Positions 8,674 to 20,548 of a stretch of DNA of 64,000 nucleotides are shown in pieces. This DNA is from UBA7396 sp036172015. Its GTDB lineage: Bacteria; Patescibacteriota; Gracilibacteria; BD1-5; UBA6164. Location: assembly GCA_036172015.1 (NCBI GenBank), contig JAVHSE010000002.1:1-64000 (forward strand), read 5' to 3'. Made by a program: the position numbers and the translations under genes. The notes beneath the pieces were generated by a model. It was given only the letters and a program-made list of their open reading frames with translations, had not been told where the DNA came from and did not search any database. Every line of letters starts with the position of its first letter. Within the stretch, counting starts at the first letter, position 1.

Positions 8674-10491
8674 TTATTTTTCTAAAATAGCTTTAATTCT
8701 TCTTACTCCTCTCGAACTCGCCTCTTCTTTTTCGATTTTAAATTTTCACATGATACCAGTATTTTCTACATGAGGTCATCCACAAAGCTCTTTTGAATAT
8801 ACTATTCCATTATTATCTTTAAAAGTATATACTTTTACTATTTCAGGATATTTTTCCCAAAAACTTGCTTCTATTTCAGGATCATTTTCTGCGACTGATT
8901 TTTGAATTTCTTCTAAAACAACATGAGCATTTTGTGAAATAGCATTATTTACATATGCTTCAACTTTATCAAGAATTTCTTTTTCTACTTTTTCTCCATA
9001 TGTAAAGTCAAATCTGAGTCTCTCTGCTGTAATATTTGATCCAGCTTGATGAACATCATTTCCTAGATATTTTCTCAGTCCAGCAAGCATGAGATGAGTG
9101 GCAGAGTGAAGAGCTGTTGTGGCTTCACTATTATCAGCGAGTCATCATTTGAATTTTTCTCAAGATCCAGCTCTGGATAATTCTTGATGTTTTTTAAAGG
9201 CTTCATAAAATCATTTTTCATCGACCTTTAATCATTTTTCTCTTGCTAATTCAAGAGTCATTTCTATTGGAAATCAAAAAGTATCATAGAGTTTAAATGC
9301 TTTTTCTCAAGAAATAATTTCAATTTTTTGTCCTGTTTTTTCAAATGCAAATGCAAATCATCTTACGAGTTTATCAAATTCAAAGAGTCATTTTTCTAAA
9401 GTTGATAAAAACTGAGTTTCTTCTTTTTTAATTTCTTCAATGATTCATTCTTTTTTGAGTCATACATTTGGATATATTGATTCAAATTTTTCAATTACTT
9501 TTCATGCAATGGTTGATAAAAATACTCAAGTATGTCATGATTTATATCATTGTCTAATGGCTCTTCTTAACAATCTTCTTAAAATATATCATTGATCAAC
9601 ATTAGAAGGTGAAATTCAATCTGAAATCATTATCACAGAAGTTCTTATATGATCTGCTATTATTCGTATACTATTTTTTGTTTTTTCATCATACTGAATT
9701 GATAAAGTTTTACAAATAACATCAATGATATCATAAAAGATATCAGTTTCGTACACTGACGAAGCTCAAACGAGAGTTCTCGTGATTCTTTCCAGTCCCA
9801 TACCAGTGTCCACATTTTGTATAAAAGCTTTATTAAAATTACCATTTTCATCTTTTATATATTCCATAAATACATTATTCCAAATTTCCATCCAGTTTTT
9901 TTCATCATTTCAAACGGTACTTCCATTTGGAGGTAATTTTTCTTTTCAAACCCGATAAAATATTTCTGTATCTGGTCCACAAGGTCCAGTAAGTCAAGCA
10001 GGTCACCACCAGTTATCTTTTTTTCATAAATAGGAAATATTATTCATTCATAAATCTTTCCAAATAGTAGCACTCTCCTCATCTCTAGGAGCATTTTCAT
10101 TTCACTCAAAAACAGTAACGGCTATTTTTTTTGGATCAATTCAAAACCATTTTGTATCGGTTAATAATTCATAACTCCAAGTAATACTTTCTTTTTTAAA
10201 ATAGTCTCATAAAGACCAATTTCCCAGCATTTCAAAAAATGTTAAGTGAGTATTATCTCAAACATCATCTATATCATTGGTTCTAATACATTTTTGATAA
10301 TCAGCAAGTCTTTTTCAAAGTGGATGTTTTTCTCCAAGTAAATAGGGTATAAGAGGTTGCATTCCAGCTGTATTAAAAAGCACCGTTGGATCATTTTCTG
10401 GAACAACAGAAGCACTTGGGATAATAGCATGGTTTTTTGATTCAAAAAAATTAATATACTTTTTTCTGATTTCATTACTGGTAATTTGCAT
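8674..10491 (-). CDS. alaS: Alanyl-tRNA synthetase, short form lacking the C-Ala/DHHA1 domain, 605 aa
   Basis: Charges tRNA-Ala with alanine. The catalytic domain has FNTAGMQPLIPYL and KCIRTNDIDDVG, then GLTGPCGPDTEIFY and DTGMGLERITRTL. The tRNA-recognition region is followed by the editing (SAD) domain with zinc ligands HSATH (His462, His466) and CGGPH (Cys571, His575). The protein ends 30 residues later. Typical bacterial AlaRS is about 870 aa, with a coiled coil and C-Ala (DHHA1) domain after the editing domain; here both are absent. The stop at 8674 is a clean TAA followed by yvcK. Confidence 0.93.
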
Positions 10492-10493
10492 AA

Positions 10494-10526
10494 AAAATAG
10501 GTTACAATTAAATTGTAACCTATTTT
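10494..10526. terminator. 33-bp perfect palindrome and terminator-like hairpin abutting the alaS start codon
   Basis: Arms AAAATAGGTTACAATT (10494-10509) and AATTGTAACCTATTTT (10511-10526) are perfect inverted repeats around one base. On the minus strand the hairpin is followed by a U run that leads straight into the alaS ATG (10491). It can terminate the upstream pilin-like operon, but its contact with the alaS start also suggests attenuation or operator function. Confidence 0.65.
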
Positions 10527-10569
10527 ATTAAAAAAGTATTTTTTTGCAAAAAATACTTGAGAAGAAAAA

Positions 10570-11004
10570 TTATTTATACACCCAAGGAGCAATAATTGAG
10601 AGTATTACTCCACTCAGAAGTAATAATATAAGTCCAGTTAAAGTTTTTACTATTCTTTCTTTGATTTTAGCCTTATCAGATCACATAGATAAAAGAATTC
10701 CATTAATGACGATAAATAATACTCCAGCTAATGCTGTGAGAGCAGTAAACCATTTTATAATCGCTCACATCATGCTCGTAATAGTACCAAATCATGGTTT
10801 TATAGTACATTCATATTGTGGAGCACCTCAATCTTTTCATTTACATATTCAATCTGGTGGTTTTCTTCATACACATTCACATCCAGCTCATGGGATATAT
10901 TCTGAAACGAGTACTTTTATATCTCCACTCACAGCAAATAAAGATTCAGGCATAAAAGCAAATGCTATACTCAAGAAAAGACATATTTTAAAAAAGTTTT
11001 TCAT
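10570..11004 (-). CDS. VirB2/TrbC-like small pilin-type membrane protein, 144 aa
   Basis: The first ~24 residues form a signal peptide (FFKICLFLSIAFAFMPESLFA). An extracytoplasmic segment with four cysteines follows (GAGCECVG, ICKGKDGG, YECTIKPG). Two TM helices (about 78-102 and 118-140) are linked by a short polar loop SMGSDKAKIKERIVKT. This hairpin resembles VirB2/TrbC-type T4SS pilins and is the single-copy form of the unit repeated in the next two genes. Many glycines are TGA. It is the last gene of the minus-strand pilus/T4SS cluster. Confidence 0.65.
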
Positions 11005-11015
11005 ATTATTTTATA

Positions 11016-11909
11016 TTAAAATTGTAAACCTCATAAATCAAGTAAGAATGTGTAAATTCAAATTAAAATCAAAGTAGCTAACAAAGTATTTATAACAATA
11101 GATTTTGCTTTTTTGATTTTTTCCTCCTCTCATCCAGAAGTGATATAATAATATCCAGCCATACTTAAGAAAAATATAGCAACTGGTCCAGCAAAGAAAA
11201 GAGCTAAATTTGACAATTTTGAAAATAAATCTTGTCCAGCTCATTTGAAATCTCATACAAATACAAAACCTCTCCAAACTTCCATAACTCATACAAATAT
11301 AAGGCCAGCTAGTGACCGTAAAATTTTGTTTTTTGCTTCTGAAACATTTTTTTCTTCTCCACCAGACAACATAATTTTTATACCATTATAGACAAATACA
11401 AAAATTGCCAATGCTATAAGTGCTATTTCTAAAAAAGTTAATATTCATCACAGAGTAGATCAAAATACATCATTATTCATAAACATATTTTCGCTTCCTC
11501 ATTTTTCACTAAAAGTTCATGTTATAGTTATATTTTTAGATTTTCAAGAAAAAGCATCATAGAGAGTTCATGGTATATTAATAAAAAGTAATCCAACCAG
11601 AGCATGCCAAATACTTCTTTTTGCAGTAGAAATTCTTTTTTCATCATCTCACATAGACAAAATCATCATCATTCCTGCATAGACTATATAGACTACGAGT
11701 AAAGCTCAAATAGCAATTTTTATAGTTGTAAAAATACTGAAACCTATAGTATTTATCTGAGTATTCATATCTCAAGTTTTTGCAGTAATAGAAACGGGTG
11801 TTATTTTTGAGGTAGCACTAGAAGCATCATTAAAATTCACTGCCAATACATTACTAAAACTAAAAACAATACTGAGAAATAAAAATATTTTTAATAAACT
11901 TTGTTTCAT
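11016..11909 (-). CDS. Multi-pass protein with three tandem VirB2/TrbC-like hairpin units, 297 aa
   Basis: A signal peptide (residues 1-23) is followed by three copies of one unit: TM helix, then a polar turn, then TM helix. The turns are LSMGDDEKRISTAK (about residue 85), LSGGEEKNVSEAK (about 181) and TSGGEEEKIKKAK (about 257). Each is preceded by Y-x-G/N-G-type residues (VYAGMMM, VYNGIKI, MAGYYYI) and followed by a hydrophobic helix. The unit resembles VirB2/TrbC pilin hairpins, so the protein looks like a fused trimer. It lies between the single-unit gene and the next multi-unit gene, with gaps of 11 and 16 bases. Function in secretion or pilus assembly is inferred. Confidence 0.7.
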
Positions 11910-11925
11910 ATATCAAAATTAAATA

Positions 11926-12873
11926 TTATATGGTGCTTTCGGGAATAATAAAAAATGTTAAAATCATATAACTCGCAAAAAGTATCAGTAAACCAATTCA
12001 AGAATATAAAATAATTTTTTTAGCTTTTTTGTTTTTCTCTTCCTCTCATCCACCAGTCATAATGAGAAATCCAGCATACATAATCATAATAACAATTATA
12101 ACAGCTAAAAAAGTATTGAACCAATTTATGAGAGCAAATATAATTTTTGTATTATCTTTAATATTTTCAATATTTTTTCCATCACAAACATTCGTTCATA
12201 AAAGTGATATCGTTATACCTCCACATTGAGGATTGAAAGTATTGGTTACTATAATAGATGAAAATTTAATGACAATAAATCAAATAATAAGTTGTATAAG
12301 AGTCGTTTTTCATTTTTTAATTCCTTCTTCATTCCCACCAGCTGTAACCATTTTATAAAAAACTCGAATTCACATAGCTATAAAAATAAACGAAGCTCAA
12401 AGCATAAGTAAATGAGTAAAAGGCTCTACTATTTTTTTTCAAAAATCTACTCCTAGTCATCCATTAATTGATTTATCAAATACTACTTTTGAAACACTCG
12501 CAGCTATTTGCATAACCATAAGTCATATACTTGACCAGAGTATTCATAATTTTAATTTTTTTTGTTGTTCTTCTGTATTTTCGCTAAAAAGTAATTTAAT
12601 TACCATTATAACAACTAAAAGAAGTACAAAAACAAAAACTATTGATTTTAAATCAAATGCTATATTTAAAATTAATCATTTTACTCATTGTTCTCATGTA
12701 GTAGTTCACACTTCAAAAAATTTTCCATCCGTTCCAGCAAAAGCATCGAGTTCTGTATTTTTTCCTGTTCCATTATTTACCGTTGTTATATTGACATTAT
12801 CTGTTGCATAAGAAAAAAAAGGTATCACTAATAAAATTATTCATAAGAGTCATTTTATAAATATATTTTTCAT
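11926..12873 (-). CDS. Second multi-pass protein with repeated VirB2/TrbC-like hairpin units, 315 aa
   Basis: N-terminal signal peptide MKNIFIKGLLGIILLVIPFF, then three helix-turn-helix membrane units. The turns are LLFSENTEEQQKKLK, VTAGGNEEGIKKGK and MTGGGEEEKNKKAKK; the last is nearly identical in pattern to the turns of the neighbouring 297-aa protein. An extracytoplasmic loop contains two cysteines (PQCGG and NVCDG) that could form a disulfide. The two proteins are clear paralogues in architecture. It sits 16 bases downstream of the VirD4-like ATPase gene in the same transcript. Confidence 0.7.
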
Positions 12874-12889
12874 ATATTGAAGTTATGTT

Positions 12890-15706
12890 TTAAGTTATTC
12901 CAAGTCTGGCTTCTATTTCCATATCCACATATTTTTTCTTTCTTCCATATTTTTTTCTCGAATACTCTTTGATAATCTTCGCTGCCTCTATATTTTTATA
13001 ATTATTATCCCATAGAGTTTTCATATCAAATGGACGAGTGGTTGCATTATCGATATTGAGTTTAACATAAGTCGTAAAATTTGCAACTCCAATTATATCT
13101 TGTTGAGATAAAAGTGGTGCATACTCTTTTTCTAAATATTCGGCATCTTCAGCTCAAACCTTGAAAGACATAATCGTTCCTGCATTTCAAAATACAGCAT
13201 CTTTAATGGAAGGTTTATCTCATTTTTTTGCTCCGTTTCATCCTATTTGAGCTATAAATTGATGAGCCATAATCAGAGCAAGTTTATATTTTCTGGCTTC
13301 AGAGAGTATTTCTCAAAAAGTTTCTGTCGCAAAGTTTTGAAACTCATCTACATACATGAAAAAATCTTTTCTTTCATTTTCTGGCATATCAGCTCTACTC
13401 ATAGCAGCCATATTGATTTTTGAAACAAAAATAAGTCATAAAAGTTGTGCATTTCCAGCTCCTATTTTTCATTTTGAAAGATTGACTAAAAGAGCTTTTC
13501 TATTATCCATAATTTCTCTTAAATTAAAAGCAGATTTTGGTTGTCCGATAATATTTCTTATAGTCGTATTGGTGATAAAAGGACCAAATTTTGAAGAAAA
13601 ATATGGAATCATTTCTTGCTTTTCTCTATCACCCGTATTGGCATATTCAAAATCCCAAAATGCTTTTACGACGGGATTGGTAATTTTTGATGTTTTATAT
13701 TTCATAAAAGCATCATCAACAAAGAGTCGTGGAACATCTATTAAAGTTCATCCATCCTCTTTATCTTCCATCAGAGTGAGACATCCATTTCTAAAATAAT
13801 GTTGTATACGAGCTCCGAAAACTTCATCTCAAAATATTTTTATAAATATCTCAGTAGCATCCATTGCTGCTCTATCCATTTCTCTTTTTCTATTTTCTAT
13901 ATCTTCAGAAATAACTTCAAGCATATTGAGTCCCATAGGATATTGATCATCAGCTGGATCAAAAACAATCGTATCACGAGCTCTTTCTTTTGGGGTAAAG
14001 GCTAACACATCTTCAACTAAATCTCCATGTGGATCAATGACACAAAGCCCATCTCCATTCCGCATGTCTTGTCTGGCTAAATATCATATAAATACTGATT
14101 TTCAACCTCATGATTTTCATATAATATAATGATGTCTTCCTCTGTCTTTTCTATCAAAATAGATAGGAGTTTTTTTGTTTCTATACTCATTAAATCACAT
14201 AAGAAGTCCATCTTTATAGACCGGAAGTCATCATAAATGTCTATGTACTTTTTTGATTTCAAATATATCTTCTTTTTTTGTTTCTCATGTAAGTTCATCA
14301 ATCATATCTTTCGTTCAAATTTTTACTTTTTCTTCTAATATACATGGATCTTTTGGAATTTTTAAATTATGTGGAGGAGAGAGTTTTTTATAATCAAGCC
14401 AATTAATAATAGGAGATTTATTATAATTGATATCTGGAAAATGATACAGTGTCGATAATTCATCAGCTGAAAAAATCGAAACTTCTTGAAAGAATCAAAT
14501 CAATTTATTTTGAAAAGCAAAATGTCGAATAGGAGTAAATATAAAATATAAGAAATCTTCATATATTTGAGGATTATCCAAAGAATTATTATATTCATCA
14601 GTAAATATTGATGATGATGCTATAACAGCATGTGCTCATTCTTCAGCCATTTTTGGATTTTTACTCGAAACAAGTATTCTAATAGAAGTTCTAAATCAAG
14701 GCTGTCCAGCTGATTCTCACATAATTTTTTGTGCTTCTGTTTCTGCTTGATTAAATATGGTATAACTATCTCAAGAACTGGCTCATGGAGTATTTTCACT
14801 TTTTACCATACTATCGGTTCCTTGTACAAGAGCAACGACTGGATTCCAAAAAAAATCTAAAAAATTTATATGACTATGCTTTTTATATTTTCATTTTGCT
14901 ACCAGAGAAGCTGCATTTTTTGCTTTTCTATTCCATCTTGATCAAATAGGTTTTATAATAATTTGATACACAGCTTTATCTTCTTTATCAAGGGAAGAAA
15001 AAACATTCGTAAAGTTATTGAGAGGATCATCTTCTAAGTATTTAAAACATCTTATAGGATATACATCTTCTTTATTTTTTCAAAGTGAAGAAGCTCTGAG
15101 TGTATAACCTTCGGGTTTTATTTTTATATATTCTTTTTCTTTGTCAACAATTCTTACTTCTGCATCATTATAAATAGAGGTAATATGTTGAGTAACAACA
15201 TTGACATATCATTTATAAGTTATAATATAAAAACTGAGTTCTCAATATTCATAGGTAAGTTCTAAACTAATTTTAGAATGATCAAATAACATATCATTGA
15301 GAGTATCTTTCAAACCAGTATCACTGAGTTTATGAATAGCTTTATAATACATACTCATCATTCAAATTTTTTCTTTAAAATCTTTTTTTGTTTCTTTTTC
15401 TTTATCGAGTTTTGAATCTGATTTTGGAAGAGTAACTTTTAAATAGACCAGATCTTTCGTCCTACTTACTTCATATATAACCCTGATTAATTTTATCAGT
15501 AAAAGGAATCAAATAAATACAATTCATAGTAATACCCCATAATACAATACATTCCAAAAACTATCCATAAAACTTCATCATGCATTTGGATTTGCTATTG
15601 GAACTTCTTTTTTCGTTCATAATTTTTTATTTGCTTCGAGTAAACTAGCAAAGGTATTATGAATAAGTAAGACATATAAAACGAAAATGTACAATATTTT
15701 TATCAT
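12890..15706 (-). CDS. VirD4/TraD-like membrane-anchored ATPase, 938 aa
   Basis: A FtsK/HerA-type ATPase resembling T4SS coupling proteins. The N-terminus has a signal-like segment and a TM helix (about residues 50-75, VLYYGVLLGIVFIWFLLL), then a ~400-residue unrecognised domain. Walker A GKSGGGKS is at residues 530-537, followed by CVIDPHGDLVEDVL, a motif of TraD/VirD4-like ATPases in CPR genomes. Walker B MYVDEFQNFA places the acidic pair at Asp787-Glu788, followed by ALIMAHQFIAQ. Such proteins move DNA or protein substrates across the membrane. It lies between pilC and the VirB2-like proteins, which is unusual and suggests one combined machine. Confidence 0.82.
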
Positions 15707-15737
15707 AGAATTTTTATTAATTGTATCTATTTATATA

Positions 15738-16904
15738 TTAACTATTGGCAACCGTTTCTCACATATTCATGATAGGTTGCATAATAGCAATCGCTATAAA
15801 TCATACGATAACAGCCATAGTTACTATGATTATAGGTTCGAGTAATTTATTGATTATTCCAATAGTATTATCAACTTCTTCATCATAAAAATCTGCTACT
15901 TTTAAAATAATTTCATCCACTTTTGCTGTTTGCTCTCATATTTGGATCATAGAAACCATCATATCTGGAAATAATGGATCATCTTCAAGTCATTCATATA
16001 TTTTTAATCATTTTTTAATATCATCTCTGAGTAAAAGAATTCTTTGTCTATATACTTCATTTCAAACTGCATATGAGGTTATTCTTAAAGATTCTACTAT
16101 TGAAACTCAAGATTTCAACATTCCAGAGAGAACTCTTGCAAATTTAGAGAGTATAATTTTTTGAGTCACCATACCAAAAATAGGAACTTTTAATACAAAT
16201 TTATCAAAATAATATTTTCCGATAGGAGTTTGTTTCCAAATTCAAATAAATACTATAGATCAACCTCAAATTATAGCCATGAGCCACCAATATCAAACAA
16301 AAAAGTCTGATATACTAATAAGCAGTCTTGTGGAAGCAGGAAGACTATCAGATCAACTAAAAATTTCTAAAAGTTTTGGAACCACCATAGTCATCATAAC
16401 TCCTATAACTCATATAACAACTACTATAATCATAGCTGGATACATTAAAGCTGATTTGAGTTTTCCATTAATAGATGCTATTTTTTCAACTTGATTTGCC
16501 AGATCAGTTAAAGAAGTATTTAATTTTCAAGTTTTTTCTCATGATTCGATCATACCGACTTCTGCTTGAGAAAAGGAAGTTGGATATTTGAGTAAACATT
16601 CTGAAAGTCATTTTCATTCTTTGAGATTAATTTGAAAATTTTTGAGTATATTTTTTAAAACCGTTCATTCTTTTTCTTGTTTTTCTAAAATAGCCACTCA
16701 TTTTGTTAAAGTAATACCAGCATTGATCATAGTAGAAAGTAATCTAAAAAAGAGAACTTTTTGCTTTACTGTTAATTTCTGTTTTGCGAGTAGATATCCA
16801 TTAATACGATCCATTAAAGGGATTTCTTCTTTTTTGGTTACAAAATTTCAGTTATTATTTTTTTTCTCTTCATCGAGTATAAATAAATCGGACATAATTT
16901 TCAT
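15738..16904 (-). CDS. pilC: Type IV pilus inner-membrane platform protein PilC (GspF family), 388 aa
   Basis: Integral platform protein on which the pilus ATPase acts. Two GspF domains are visible: the first with LLSTMINAGITLTKWV and ECLLKYPTSFSQAEVGMIESGEKTGKL, the second ending DMMVSMIQIGEQTAKVDEI, followed by the last TM helix ending IAIMQPIMNMGET. These are classic type II secretion/T4P F-domain motifs. ATG 16902-16904 is chosen; an in-frame ATG at 16893-16895 is also possible. It follows pilB by 19 bases. Confidence 0.92.
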
Positions 16905-16922
16905 AGTTATAAGATAATACTT

Positions 16923-18191
16923 TTATCCATTTTGTGTTTTAGCCGCACTATATACTTCAGTCAGAGAAGTTATTCCATTCAGAGCTTTTATAATACCATC
17001 TTGCTCTAAAGATATCATTCCATCTTTTATTGCTTGTTTATTTATATTAAAAGCACTTTCTCAAGATAATACCATTTCCTTTACACCATTCGTCATTTCT
17101 AATACTTCATAGAGTCAAGCTCTTCCTTTATATCCAGTATTTTCACATTTTTCACATCCGATTGGTTTATAAAATTTAGGTGATTTCAGTATATCTGCAG
17201 CTACTCGAGAAGTCAATTCTTTTTTATCAGTCATTTTAATGGCATTTTGAATATCAAATAAAGTATCTTTATCAAGTTCATTGAGTCAAAGTTGTGCTTT
17301 GCAATGAGGACAGAGTCTTCTAATAAGTCTTTGTGCAATAACTGCATTAAATGAGGCAGGGATTAAAAAAGGTTGAATTCACATTTGAATAACTCTCGTT
17401 AAAGTCTCAGCAGCAGAATTCGTATGTATAGTTGAGAGAACAAGATGTCCAGTAAGAGATGCTTCAATCGCTATTTCAATGGTTTCATGATCTCTAATTT
17501 CTCAAACCATAATAATATCAGGATCTTGTCTGAGAGCAGTCCTGAGTCATGATGCAAAAGTGTATCATATTTGAGGTTTCACTTGACTTTGATTAATACC
17601 ATCAACTTGATTTTCAACTGGATCTTCGAGAGTCATTATATTTACATTTTCTTTATTAAGTATACTCAAAGCTGAATATAAAGTAGTAGATTTTCCTGAT
17701 CAAGTAGGTCAAGAAGTAAGTATAATTCCATTTGGTAATGATATAGATTTCAAAATAAGATCTAAATTTTTTCATTCTATTCATAAATTTTCAAGTTTTG
17801 GGACTTTTTTAGACTTATCAACAATTCTCATAACTATTTTTTCTCCGTTTACGGTAGGGAGAGTAGAAACTCTCAGATCGAGTGGTTTTTCTTCTATGGT
17901 TTTACTAATTCTTCCATCTTGAGGTACACGAGATTCATCTATTTTGAGATCAGCTAATATTTTAAATCTCGCAGTAATTCATTGATGAAGATAAGAATTA
18001 TATTCTAATATTTCTTTTAATTCTCCATCAAGTCTATATCTGAGTCTTACGAATCATGAAAGAGGTTCAATATGAATATCTGAAGATCAAGATAATACAG
18101 CTCATAAAATAATATAATCACATATTCATTGAATATTTTCTCAAGAATATACCAAACTTTTTAAAGATTCTATTGTTTCTTTATAATTCAT
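16923..18191 (-). CDS. pilB: Type IV pilus extension ATPase PilB (GspE family), 422 aa
   Basis: Hexameric ATPase that drives pilin assembly. SSDIHIEPLSGFVRLRYR and GRISKTIEEKPLDLRVST mark the N2 domain. Walker A GPTGSGKS is residues 161-168, then TLEDPVE (Asp box), RQDPDIIMVGEIRDHETIEIA (Walker B) and the His box GHLVLSTIHTN. A tetracysteine zinc site follows (CPHC and CEKC) as in PilB. The protein lacks the N-terminal MshEN/GspE-N1 domain, so it is about 140 residues shorter than usual PilB. It precedes pilC in the same order as in many pil operons. Confidence 0.93.
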
Positions 18192-18195
18192 ACTT

Positions 18196-19494
18196 TTATT
18201 TTTTACGAGATAGGGTATTTATTTTGAGTAAAATTTCATTTAAATTTGTTTTTATGTTATCAACATCATATTTTATTTTATATGCATTCTTATAGACTCA
18301 TCATATATTCTTGGATTCTTTTATGGCAACTTCTAATTTTTTTACTTCTGGTTGTAAATCAAGGAGATATGTTTCTATTGCTTTTAAGCTATAAAGAATA
18401 TCACTTGGAATAGTATTTGACTTTTTTGATTGAATCATTTTGAGATTTTCTTGAGTTTTCTTTAAAATATCATTGAATCATTCATATTTTCCATCTTTTA
18501 TATTGACTCCGTAAATAATTTTTTTAATGAATTCTTCTACTTTATAACTTGGTAAACCTTTGACATAAAATTTTAAAGAAAGATTGACACTATATGATTG
18601 ATCTTTTTCCGTTCCATTTCTAATAAATTGTAATAATCATATTCAACTATTTTTTTCTCTAGAAGATCGTATAATACTTGAAGTATCAATATATTCTTTC
18701 AATTCGATAGATTCAATATTTACGAGTTTATTTTCATATATATTATTTCCATTAAATTTTCATAAATTTTTATTTATTACTTGATCTTTATATATAATAA
18801 TATTATTTTCATTAATAGAATCAATTTTTCCAACATTTTGAAGAAAATAGATAAAATCTAGTATATCAGATTTTGCTCATTCTACTTCTAGTTTCAGAGG
18901 AATATAAAAAATTTGAGAAGAAATACTATCTGTAACTTTATTGCTGCCTTTTTCCTTATCATCAAGTACTACACTATCAATTCAGATATTTGAATTCGTA
19001 ATAAGTCGAAAACTTCTGAGTATATTTTCAACATAATTGACAAATTCAAGATCAGTCATATTTCCATCAACGGAAATTCATTCTTGATATGAAGGGAGGA
19101 TTTTGGATATTTTGTCATTTCTTTCTTTCATTATACTCGATTTATTTAAATCATTATTTTTCTTTTCTTTTTCTTGAAGAAATTCTAAATAAGATTTATT
19201 ACTCAGATTACTCAAATTATCTGTAAAAAATTTTTCTCCTATTTTGCCAAGTATCTTTTTAATACTTGGAATTTCAACAGAAGTAGAAAAATCTGAAAAT
19301 GATAATCATGATTTTTGTATTTTTTCGTACTCAAGTATTTGAGTTCATAGTTTTTCCTCATTATTTTTATATTCATCATATCAAGGAGTTATAATGTAAT
19401 AAATAGTTATAATAAAGAGAAGTAAAAAAATAGTCTCGAGAATTATTGAACTATAATATGCTTGAATATGTCTTTCGTTTTTTATTTTTTCCAT
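18196..19494 (-). CDS. Bitopic membrane protein in PilO-like position, 432 aa
   Basis: One N-terminal TM helix (about residues 14-35, SSIILETIFLLLFITIYYII) is followed by a coiled coil (EYKNNEEKLGTQILEYEKI) and an extracytoplasmic domain with alternating strands and helices. This layout matches PilO/GspM-like alignment proteins of type IV pilus machines. It stops four bases before pilB, which supports a pilus-assembly job. At 432 aa it is longer than PilO (about 200 aa), and no family motif is decisive. Several glycines are TGA codons. Confidence 0.55.
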
Positions 19495-19503
19495 ATTTAT
19501 ATA

Positions 19504-20451
19504 TTATAATGATAAATTATTTTTTAAATTATTATATTTTAGTTGTAATTTTATATTTGTTGTTTTGACATAATTTCCATTTCATGTTATAAAACTTGAC
19601 GAAAAATCTTTTTGTTTTTCTAGTAATTGAAAATTATATTTAGAATTTTTTTCTATAAAATTTAAAAAACTCGCTGCAATAGAGATACTACTTCCTTCAA
19701 TAAAAGAGCTTGTATCACCGTTGTATCAAATAATTCCTTTTCCAGCTTCATTTGCTAATTCCCAACTTGAACTATTTATATCACAACTCGTTTCTAAAAT
19801 AGAATCATCTTTTATGGTTATAGTAGAACAATGTATCATTTCTTTATCGAGTCATGAAAAATCATTTTTTAAATTATCAAAATCATTTAAAATATTTAAA
19901 ATATTCAGTCTTTTGCTTTTATTTTCCATCAGGAATACTATTTCTTTTGAATTACTAAAATTTTCAATGGTATAGGCAGTTTCAATTATAGAGGATAATT
20001 TATCCACTGTTTTCTTTTTTATATCAATAGTTTTTGATGTATAATCTTTGAGTAAAGCTGATATAGATGAACAAGATTCTCAGGTATTTTTTATACTCTC
20101 TGAGAGTATAAAGTTACAAACAGGATCTAAAAATGATCGAGAATAGAGAGAATCATTATTTTCTATTTTAACAAAAGCTACTCAAATAAAAGTAACGATA
20201 CCTAAAAATATATTTAAAAAGAATAAAATAGTTCCTGTTAATTTTACATAATATTCACTATCTTTGACTTGAACTCAAATTACTTCTTTTTCTTTTCAAA
20301 AATTAAGTTCTCATGATAATTCTGCAAAAATATTATCTGTAGATACTTTATTTGTACCTGATCTAATAACATCAGATCAAATTTTTACACCAGGAGAATC
20401 TGTTTTCCCTTCTCAAAAGGATTCACCTTGTTGTTTATTTTCTCAATTCAT
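19504..20451 (-). CDS. Bitopic membrane protein at the head of the pilus cluster (PilN-like position), 315 aa
   Basis: The N-terminal ~65 residues are cytoplasmic and Gly/Ser-rich, ending in a small strand-rich segment (NFGKEKEVIGVQVKDSEYYV). One TM helix follows (about 70-93, TGTILFFLNIFLGIVTFIG) and then a ~220-residue extracytoplasmic domain with a few cysteines (PVCN, ESCSSI, HCSTI, SCDIN). It is the first gene of the apparent operon leading to the PilO-like protein, pilB and pilC, the place of pilN in other genomes. No PilN motif is visible, so the assignment is positional. Confidence 0.5.
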
Positions 20452-20548
20452 ATATATAAGAGTTAAAATATATTCTGGAAGTATTATAACATATATTTTT
20501 GAAAATCTCAAAAAAAAGACTCGACATATATAAAAAATAACTTTTAAC

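Noticed and set aside
10494..10526. T-box riboswitch before alaS
   Set aside because: No T-box consensus or specifier stem upstream; only one simple palindrome is present.
10544..11077. Plus-strand 177-codon ORF
   Set aside because: It is antisense to the VirB2-like gene, which has a signal peptide, TM hairpin and good context; the plus frame is His/Cys-odd and lacks a start context.
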